Assembly (NCBI GenBank): GCA_902791885.1
Contig: CADAXO010000130.1
Coordinates: 1 to 5,634, forward strand
Source of the DNA: Oscillospiraceae bacterium
Lineage (GTDB): Bacteria; Bacillota_A; Clostridia; Saccharofermentanales; Saccharofermentanaceae
Direction: 5' to 3'
Length of the DNA: 5,634 nucleotides
In this document: positions 1 through 4,840 of the stretch, piece after piece
Position numbering within the stretch: position 1 is the stretch's first letter
Layout: the number at the start of each line of letters is the position of its first letter
Notes under the pieces: generated by a model
What the model was told of the DNA's origin: nothing
The model's input: the letters and a program-made list of their open reading frames with translations, nothing else
Database searches by the model: none
Made by a program: the position numbers and the translations under genes

Positions 1-678
1 TCCGCCGAACCTGTAGCCAACGCGCCAAACGGTGTGAATATACTTGGGATCTTTGGGATCGTCACCAAGCTTTTCGCGCAGCCACTTTATGTAGACGGTA
101 AGTGTCGATGCATCTGAATCGCAGTCGGAGCCCCACACGGCGTCGAACAAAGTCTCCTTCGGGATGACCTTTTCGGGGTGCTTAAGAAAGTAGATCAGGA
201 TCTCAAGTTCCTTGCCGCCGACCTGCAGCAGCTTGTCGCCCTTATGCACCGCCATGGTATTAAGATCGACACTGACATCCTTGTACTTAATGAGCTTGTT
301 TTCTTCAGACGAATCAGGGTAGTTGCGCCTCATGACCGCCTTCACCTTGGACAGCAGAAACGGGAAGTAGAACGGCTTGCCGATATAATCGTCGGCGCCG
401 ATATCGAGGCCCAGGATCTTGCTGTCATCGTCGTCTTTCGCGCTCATCATGATGACCGGAATGTCCTGTTCCTTGCGAAGAAGACGGAGCGTCTCAAAGC
501 CGTCAAGGCCCGGGAGCATAACATCGAGGAGCATCAATTTATAGTCCTCTTCCTTAAGGCGGAGGATCGCCATCTCGCCGTTCTCGAGAAGCTCGACAGT
601 AAAGCCCTCACGCGAGAGCAAGTCGCGTATAAGGGCACCGAGCTCGTTATTGTCTTCAACGATGAGGATATCCGTCAT
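1..678 (-). CDS. OmpR/PhoB-family response regulator (C-terminal end cut by window edge)
   Basis: This is a two-component transcription regulator: a cognate histidine kinase would phosphorylate it, and it then binds promoter DNA. The 226 visible codons begin MTDILIVEDNNELG. The receiver domain (about residues 1-118) has every key residue: acidic pair E8/D9, phospho-acceptor D52 in LLDVMLPGLDG, switch S79 in MMSAKDD, and K101 in the GKPF loop. A winged-helix DNA-binding domain follows (about 127-226) with the family ending KYIHTVWRVGYRF. Since OmpR-type proteins usually end a few residues after this motif, only a short tail should be missing. The start is fixed by the IV-ED motif spacing and by an AGGGAAG Shine-Dalgarno (684-690) five bases before the ATG. 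It has its own promoter behind the Rep-like gene. A partner kinase is probably downstream, outside the window. The regulon cannot be told from sequence. Confidence 0.95.
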   Translation of the reverse strand, partial: MTDILIVEDNNELGALIRDLLSREGFTVELLENGEMAILRLKEEDYKLMLLDVMLPGLDGFETLRLLRKEQDIPVIMMSAKDDDDSKILGLDIGADDYIGKPFYFPFLLSKVKAVMRRNYPDSSEENKLIKYKDVSVDLNTMAVHKGDKLLQVGGKELEILIYFLKHPEKVIPKETLFDAVWGSDCDSDASTLTVYIKWLREKLGDDPKDPKYIHTVWRVGYRFGG

Positions 679-725
679 TTGATCTTCCCTTCTTACCTCG
701 CCAAAGCTTTCCTGCGGACAGCATA

Positions 726-734
726 ATTATACCA
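726..734 (-). promoter_or_regulatory. Extended -10 promoter of the response regulator
   Basis: On the minus strand this reads TGGTATAAT, an exact extended -10 (TGn-TATAAT). No good -35 hexamer is visible 16-18 bp upstream, which is normal for extended -10 promoters. Transcription would start near 719, giving a leader of about 41 nt that contains the AGGGAAG ribosome-binding site. The element sits 7 bp past the stop codon of the Rep-like gene, so the regulator can be expressed independently of it. Confidence 0.6.
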
Positions 735-740
735 AACAGC

Positions 741-1346
741 TCAGCTGCCGGGTCTGCGTCTCCTGCGAAAAGGTGCGGGCCGCCAGAACCGCATCCATTT
801 CTCCATCTGGCGGTTAACCTTAATGCCTTCCATGTACCCGCGAAAATCAAAGTTGGATCTTACCTCGTTATCTGGATAATGATATCGCTCGAATGAGACA
901 GACATATGGTCTTCATTCGTGAGACTCTCGAGCGCATCTTTGATCGATGAAGGTTCCGTCAGAGTGCGCATATAATGCACATGCGGAAAGCCGAACCAGT
1001 CTGCAATATCTTCATCGTAAACGCTTTTGTCCGCGATTATGAATATATACCAGCGGGCATCCATCTTATCGCCTGCCAGCGGCGGCATCTTCATCTGCTC
1101 ATCAAGATAATCCTGCATTGAAGAGTACTTTTCCTGGCCAGGAAATCCGTCAGCCCAACAGTACTGGGCACCATAGTAACGGCTGTTCATATCATGCTGA
1201 TCATAGACATCTTTATCGTGAAGAACGTATGCCCATTTTAAGATCTGCCCGTGGTCTAATGCCGCCTTAATGAAGGCCTCGGTATCATCCCCCCGGTCCC
1301 CGTCTTTGATGTTGAATATGTAGAATCTCTCTTTTGTTCCAAGCAT
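741..1346 (-). CDS. Rolling-circle plasmid Rep-like protein (Rep_2/RepB type) lacking the HUH and catalytic tyrosine
   Basis: The protein has 201 residues and the fold signatures of the RepB (pMV158-type) replication-initiator family: an N-terminal RFYIFNIKDGD strand, the HDKD motif at 43-46, IADWFGFP at 114-121, and a C-terminal YPDNEVRSNFDFR at 157-169. In active relatives the second metal-binding motif is HYH or HWH, and a YLTHE motif carries the nicking tyrosine. Here those positions read R98-W99-Y100 (in DARWYIFI) and SLTNE (141-145), so two of the four metal ligands and the tyrosine are absent. The reading frame is intact and ends in a short basic tail (RRRRR). An insertion at about 50-96 relative to pMV158 RepB separates the two motifs. 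I infer a non-nicking, possibly DNA-binding descendant of a Rep; its role is unknown. The alignment is from memory, not a search. The gene has a near-consensus promoter and no Shine-Dalgarno. Confidence 0.7.
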   Translation of the reverse strand: MLGTKERFYIFNIKDGDRGDDTEAFIKAALDHGQILKWAYVLHDKDVYDQHDMNSRYYGAQYCWADGFPGQEKYSSMQDYLDEQMKMPPLAGDKMDARWYIFIIADKSVYDEDIADWFGFPHVHYMRTLTEPSSIKDALESLTNEDHMSVSFERYHYPDNEVRSNFDFRGYMEGIKVNRQMEKWMRFWRPAPFRRRRRPGS

Positions 1347-1354
1347 ATGAGTTC

Positions 1355-1384
1355 ATTATACAAAAAGCGGCTATCCACTGTTAA
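1355..1384 (-). promoter_or_regulatory. Sigma-A-type promoter of the Rep-like gene, predicting a leaderless mRNA
   Basis: The minus strand shows -35 TTAACA (1379-1384), an 18-bp spacer and -10 TATAAT (1355-1360). Standard spacing places the transcription start at about 1348, two bases before the ATG at 1346. No purine-rich ribosome-binding site lies between the -10 and the ATG. The start codon is supported by alignment of the protein N-terminus with Rep proteins, and the next in-frame ATG is residue 53, past the conserved HDKD motif. Confidence 0.65.
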
Positions 1385-1430
1385 TTAGGATTACACTATC
1401 ATGATCAAATAGAACCTCAGATAACCCTGT

Positions 1431-1623
1431 TGGTCACCTAATTTCTTAAATCACATATCCCGTGACCAAAAACAATTCGCTTTGGTCACGGAATTCAGCC
1501 AATAGAAAAATCCGTGACCAAGATCTCTTCAAACTGGTCACGGAATTCTTATATACAAAAATAAGTGACCAAATGAGGTCTGTTTTGGTCACGGAATCCT
1601 CAAATCAAAGAATTAGGTGACCA
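1431..1623. repeat. Array of eight alternating GGTCAC / GTGACC sites, 51-52 bp period, with 13-bp terminal inverted repeats
   Basis: GGTCAC starts at 1432, 1484, 1536 and 1587; its complement GTGACC starts at 1462, 1514, 1565 and 1617. The order alternates strictly. Each GGTCAC-to-GTGACC unit is 35-36 bp, and units are separated by exactly 16 bp (three gaps). Inner copies share longer context: GGTCACGGAATTC or GGTCACGGAATCC on one side and CGTGACCAA or AGTGACCAA on the other. Inner pairs form good hairpins, for example CGTGACCAAA with TTTGGTCACG across 10 nt. The outermost arms differ from the inner ones but match each other: TGGTCACCTAATT (1431-1443) and AATTAGGTGACCA (1611-1623). Spacers are unrelated to each other. 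No open reading frame, terminator or tRNA is seen in the surrounding gap (1347-1706). Function is unknown; operator array, palindromic mobile remnant and structured RNA are all possible. Confidence 0.85.
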
Positions 1624-1649
1624 GGGAGGTCCAAGGAAGATGGAAAGAG

Positions 1650-1662
1650 CCAAAATGACTAC
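1650..1662 (+). repeat. Isolated copy of the CCAAAATGACTAC motif
   Basis: These 13 bases reappear as the arm of the inverted repeat at 4760-4823: 13 of 13 bases on the minus strand at 4812-4824, and 12 of 13 on the plus strand at 4760-4771. No partner arm is visible nearby, so this looks like half of that element, 27 bp beyond the GGTCAC array. Confidence 0.5.
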
Positions 1663-1706
1663 ATATCAGTCCAACACACCGCTTAATGTGCCGGCATAAT
1701 CTCGCC

Positions 1707-2987
1707 TTACTTCACCGGTATCTCATGCTTCGGGAGGCGCTTGGGGAACGGTCCTTCAACTGTGCACGGGATACCTGCCTTTTCGAGTTCTTCTTTAAGA
1801 AGCTTAATGTACTTGTCTGTCTTTATAAGCTGCATGAAGCCCACAAAGATCTTGTCTGCCATGGCGGTTATCTCCACAGTAAAGTGCCCCTCGATAACGA
1901 ACGCATACCAGTCGACGTAACCCGCGAGTTCGCCCCAGTCCATGAGGCCCGTGTAGTTGACGATGAAGCTTCCGTGCTGCGCATCCTTGCCTGTCGACAA
2001 GCTGTGCTCTTTCATGTACTTTCTTTTGGCCTTGAGGCCGTGCTGCTGATCCACTTCCTCATACAGCTCGAAAAGCTTTCTTACCTCTGCGTGGCTGACA
2101 GAAGGATCTGTCTGCAAAATGATCTGTCCGCGGGTCCTTGTTCCGAGCTTCTCCAGATCGCCCTTCAGGCTGTCTCTGTCGTAATCAACATAAACATGGC
2201 TCAAGAAGTCGCAATGTGTGTTGGGCACCCCTACACTCTCACGCGGATTATGCGCAGCTTCCCCCACGATCACCCTTTCCTTCTCGGGGAACACCCTGTC
2301 CAGAACCCTCGCGAAGATAATGAAGAACAGGGAGAGCACACTGGAATCATTCGCTTTCGACACTTTAAGGAAGTCCTTCTGATTTACCGAAACGACATAG
2401 TAATTGGGGTTTCTCTTGAAAGGATTAAAAAGACCGTTCAGGTAATCCAAGCCGAGGACCGGAGCCTTCTGAATCTTCCTTTTGTAGATCGGCTCTTCCG
2501 TCGTCAGCATTTCCATGGCGGGTTCCGAAGTTTCTCCCGGCAGCAGTTCGCTTCCCGCTTTCCTGATATCGGGCGAATCCGGCTCAACGCTGTATTTTTC
2601 TTTAACATACTCGTACACGTTCGTCATAACCCACGGAAGAAAACCTCTGCCTCCGCACATGGTATGGCTTATGTTAAAGAAAATGTCGTTCCCCGCGCAG
2701 TCCACATAAAGCAGGTGGTTGTTAACGCTGTCGCTGCCGACCCTCGGGAGCTTCTTTGACGTCGGCATTACGACGATCTTCTTATCATTCGGGGCCAGAA
2801 CATATCCGCCGTCATCGTCTGTTGTCACGCGCACGGCAAAGTAGGGGTAACGCGTAATGGCATTATTTACAGCACGGTCCAGCACATCCATATCTACGGG
2901 TTTCTTCATTCTTACATGAATGCGTACGGTATGCGCGAAAAGCTTCTCGTTCTGATATAGCCTGTAGGTATTAACACTGTATTTCAT
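1707..2987 (-). CDS. Condensation-domain / alcohol-acetyltransferase-like protein
   Basis: This 426-residue soluble protein resembles the chloramphenicol-acetyltransferase-like superfamily (condensation domains, BAHD and alcohol acetyltransferases), which move an acyl group from a thioester to an alcohol or amine. The first half fits the opening of such proteins: VRIHVRMKKPVDMDVLDRAV, then AITRYPYFAVRV. The active-site region is ISHTMCGGRGF at 106-116. H108 corresponds to the catalytic second histidine of HHxxxDG, but the aspartate position is G112. A second-half motif, FIVNYTGLMDWG (341-352), occupies the usual core-strand position. No carrier-protein or adenylation domain is attached, so it acts alone or on a partner in trans. 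The start is supported by AGAGGG (2996-3001), eight bases before the ATG and directly abutting the upstream stop codon. It is probably translated from the same mRNA as the phosphatase gene 14 bp upstream. The substrate is unknown. Confidence 0.75.
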   Translation of the reverse strand: MKYSVNTYRLYQNEKLFAHTVRIHVRMKKPVDMDVLDRAVNNAITRYPYFAVRVTTDDDGGYVLAPNDKKIVVMPTSKKLPRVGSDSVNNHLLYVDCAGNDIFFNISHTMCGGRGFLPWVMTNVYEYVKEKYSVEPDSPDIRKAGSELLPGETSEPAMEMLTTEEPIYKRKIQKAPVLGLDYLNGLFNPFKRNPNYYVVSVNQKDFLKVSKANDSSVLSLFFIIFARVLDRVFPEKERVIVGEAAHNPRESVGVPNTHCDFLSHVYVDYDRDSLKGDLEKLGTRTRGQIILQTDPSVSHAEVRKLFELYEEVDQQHGLKAKRKYMKEHSLSTGKDAQHGSFIVNYTGLMDWGELAGYVDWYAFVIEGHFTVEITAMADKIFVGFMQLIKTDKYIKLLKEELEKAGIPCTVEGPFPKRLPKHEIPVK

Positions 2988-3001
2988 AAATTAAGCCCTC
3001 T

Positions 3002-3550
3002 TTAAAGCAGTCTTTTAAGCTTGCAGTTGGGTATGCCTTCGTCCCAGAAATGCGCATAATCGAGGCCCCGGATCTGGCACACGATACTCGAGTTCATCGC
3101 GCCGTGACCCACGATGAGAACGTCCTTCCCCTCTTGCGCCTGGGGCAGTGCCTTTTCGCGCAGGAACTCACCCGTCCTCTCGAAAAGCTCATCCATGCTC
3201 TCCCCGCCATGTACCGCCTTATACTCCTCGGGGTGCTTAAAGAAAGCATACATCGGGCAGTCGGGAAAAGCGTAGCAGTTCGCGAAGCCCTCATAAATGC
3301 CGAATGACATCTCCCTGAGGCGCTCATCGATAATTATCGGAACGTCGCGCCCCTCAAGCAGGATCTGCGCAGTGTCGCGCGCACGTTTAAGCGGAGAACA
3401 GTAACAGATGTCAAAGTGAACATCCTTATACGCAGAAGCGGCTTCACGAGCCATCCTGATCCCTTCCTCGTTAAGTTCGGTATCGGTCTGCCCCTGAAGC
3501 CTGTATTGGGTATTCCAGTCTGTAAGTCCGTGTCTGATGATGTAAAGCAT
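3002..3550 (-). CDS. Histidine phosphatase family protein (phosphoglycerate mutase-like, CobC/GpmB type)
   Basis: This 182-residue branch-1 histidine phosphatase hydrolyses or transfers phosphate through a phosphohistidine. Visible catalytic residues are R6-H7-G8 (IIRHGLTDWN; H7 is the nucleophile), R56 in SPLKRARDTA, E80 in RLREMSFGIYEG and H149 in VGHGA. The LQGQTDTELNEEG stretch at 18-30 is the usual substrate-loop signature. The length suits small stand-alone phosphatases rather than glycolytic mutases of about 230-250 residues. The start is canonical because the RHG motif sits at residue 6. No Shine-Dalgarno precedes it, and an extended -10 lies 7 bp upstream, so a leaderless message is predicted. 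It is first in a two-gene operon with the acyltransferase-like gene. The physiological substrate cannot be deduced. Confidence 0.93.
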   Translation of the reverse strand: MLYIIRHGLTDWNTQYRLQGQTDTELNEEGIRMAREAASAYKDVHFDICYCSPLKRARDTAQILLEGRDVPIIIDERLREMSFGIYEGFANCYAFPDCPMYAFFKHPEEYKAVHGGESMDELFERTGEFLREKALPQAQEGKDVLIVGHGAMNSSIVCQIRGLDYAHFWDEGIPNCKLKRLL

Positions 3551-3556
3551 TTTCTT

Positions 3557-3565
3557 ATCATACCA
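3557..3565 (-). promoter_or_regulatory. Extended -10 promoter of the phosphatase/acyltransferase operon
   Basis: The minus strand reads TGGTATGAT, an extended -10 with one mismatch in the hexamer. Standard spacing puts the transcription start at 3550, the A of the phosphatase ATG. No convincing -35 is seen. The element overlaps the first CATACC/GGTATG site of the neighbouring array (3559-3565), so a protein bound there would block the promoter. Confidence 0.5.
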
Positions 3566-3784
3566 AAACGGCGGCGTCTGTTGACCGGGAGTTTCATACT
3601 ATTTTTAGAATTTTGAGGATTTGGTATGGGAATTTTGCCAAATCTCATACTATCCGGCCCATTTTTCCAATATGGTATGGAAATGAAGGCCAAATCTCAT
3701 ACCATATTTGAAATTTAGCCAAGATAGTATGGAAATCAGGGCATTTGTCCATACTATTTTTCGATTTTTGAAGAAATAGTATGA
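3559..3784. repeat. Array of CATACY / RGTATG inverted sites, 51-52 bp period
   Basis: CATACY sites start at 3595, 3646, 3698 and 3750 (steps 51, 52, 52), and RGTATG sites start at 3623, 3674, 3726 and 3778 (steps 51, 52, 52). An extra CATACC at 3559 lies on the phosphatase promoter. Sites alternate in orientation, with 22 bp inside each CATACY-to-RGTATG unit and 17-18 bp between units. Some neighbours pair perfectly: AATATGGTATG with CATACCATATT (3669-3708), ATAGTATGG with CCATACTAT (3724-3757), and CATACTATTT with AAATAGTATG (3750-3783). The array fills almost the whole gap between the hydrolase stop and the phosphatase start. No uracil tract follows any hairpin in the transcribed direction, so it does not look like a standard terminator. 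Function is unknown. Confidence 0.85.
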
Positions 3785-3814
3785 ACCTGATTCAAAAGTT
3801 TAATAATCTGTTGC

Positions 3815-4633
3815 TTATCTGCGGATAAACCGCTTTATCGCAACACTCATCTCATCACTCTTGTAGTAATGAAGATAGTGGCCGCAGTCATAGCAGATCA
3901 GTTCGGCGTTGATCTCCTGCGCGAAAGTCTTTTGGTTTTGGATCCAGTTTCTGAATGTCTGTTTACCGTTCGAACAGAACAATAACGCCGGGCAATTTAT
4001 GCTTCCGTGTTCGCCGACGTAAGACGCATTTCCCTTTACGTGTGCCGCCTCTTCGAAATAGCAATCATTGAATGCATTTCTTCGGCGAAGGAGCTTAAGC
4101 TGCTGCTTTTCGCTCTCGGCAAAAGTTGCGCTGCGCGGGAGCGGAGACAGCCAATGCAGCTTGAGTTTCTTCAGGATGCGCATGGTCTTTACCTTGCTTT
4201 CCACGTCCGCTTCTGTCCACTCGGCGTAAGAGACGGGCGAGGTCATGTCGAGTCCTATCAGCGCGCTGATCTCTTCGGGATACATCTGTATCCACCTGAT
4301 CGCCTCGATGCCTCCCATAGAATGCGGAAGCAGGATGAACGGTCCCTTTTCGCCGAGCTGCTCCAGAGCCTGATGCTGGTATCCGATGAGCGTATCTATG
4401 TCTGCCGGTCCGACGTAAAGATCCGAGTAACCGTAACCGAACTTCTCGATGACAATTATGCGGAAATCGTCCTGGAGTTTCCCGTACAGGCTCCTGAAAT
4501 CATAAGCAGGCGCGACCGTACCCGAGCCCGACATGAACACCAGCTTCGGCCCGTTCGCATTGCCTGTTCTGTAGACGTGCATCCTGTGCCCGCTAATGTC
4601 GACGTAATCGCCGTTTGGATGTAATTCTCCCAT
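3815..4633 (-). CDS. Alpha/beta hydrolase fold protein
   Basis: The 272-residue protein has a classical alpha/beta hydrolase layout. An N-terminal strand pair (GDYVDISGHRMHVYRTG) leads to the oxyanion-loop region LVFMSGSGT (31-39). IIVIEKFGYGYSD (59-71) follows, then the nucleophile elbow PHSMGG with S105, and a C-terminal histidine in DCGHYLHYY (H252 is most likely). The acid of the triad is unclear: the usual position after strand 7 reads LLFCSNGKQ with no Asp or Glu, while D129 in IGLDMTSP after strand 6 could serve. There is no signal peptide, so it is probably cytoplasmic, acting on a small ester, amide or similar bond. A GGGGG stretch (4641-4645) seven bases before the ATG may act as ribosome-binding site. 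It stands alone, flanked by repeat-bearing gaps on both sides. The substrate is unknown. Confidence 0.85.
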   Translation of the reverse strand: MGELHPNGDYVDISGHRMHVYRTGNANGPKLVFMSGSGTVAPAYDFRSLYGKLQDDFRIIVIEKFGYGYSDLYVGPADIDTLIGYQHQALEQLGEKGPFILLPHSMGGIEAIRWIQMYPEEISALIGLDMTSPVSYAEWTEADVESKVKTMRILKKLKLHWLSPLPRSATFAESEKQQLKLLRRRNAFNDCYFEEAAHVKGNASYVGEHGSINCPALLFCSNGKQTFRNWIQNQKTFAQEINAELICYDCGHYLHYYKSDEMSVAIKRFIRR

Positions 4634-4759
4634 ATCCTATCCCCCGATAATTCCTATCTCTGAACGAGCAGGCAGTTTTCTACTATCAATTCTAATATCT
4701 CAAGCAATCAAGAAAGTAAAGATTTTTTGAATTTCAACATGCTGATTTCAGTCGCGGCA

Positions 4760-4823
4760 CAAAATGACTACCCATAGTAACTACCCAAGGCGGCTTTTCA
4801 GCGGCAATTAGGTAGTCATTTTG
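4760..4823. repeat. 13-bp perfect inverted repeat with an extra internal arm copy
   Basis: CAAAATGACTACC (4760-4772) and GGTAGTCATTTTG (4811-4823) are exact complements around a 38-bp centre. A second ACTACCC at 4780-4786 repeats the one at 4767-4773, so the right arm could pair with either copy. The AATTAGGT beside the right arm (4807-4814) also occurs in the outer arm of the GGTCAC array (1611-1618). The element lies between the transporter remnant and the hydrolase gene. The rest of that gap (4634-4840) shows no gene and only a weak TAGAAT -10-like hexamer at 4689-4694. Confidence 0.7.
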
Positions 4824-4840
4824 GATTTCTGCAAACAAAA

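Noticed and set aside
178..726. Plus-strand open frame of 182 codons
   Set aside because: It is antisense to the response regulator, whose catalytic residues are all present on the minus strand.
656..850. Small minus-strand open frame between the Rep-like and regulator genes
   Set aside because: It overlaps the ends of both real genes in another frame and looks like read-through of their coding sequence.
1431..1623. CRISPR array
   Set aside because: The spacers are only 16 bp, the units vary internally beyond their palindromic ends, and no cas gene is nearby.
1686..2759. Long plus-strand open frame of 357 codons
   Set aside because: It lies wholly opposite the condensation-like gene, has no family signature, and is explained by that gene's codon bias.
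3750..3783. Intrinsic terminator after the hydrolase gene
   Set aside because: The 10-bp stem is perfect but AT-rich and no uracil run follows it in the minus-strand transcript.
3559..3784. Integron attC sites or attI region
   Set aside because: No integrase, no RYYYAAC/GTTRRRY core pairs, and the 51-52 bp tandem spacing is unlike cassette boundaries.
4007..4624. Plus-strand open frame of 205 codons
   Set aside because: It is antisense to the alpha/beta hydrolase, with no recognisable motifs.
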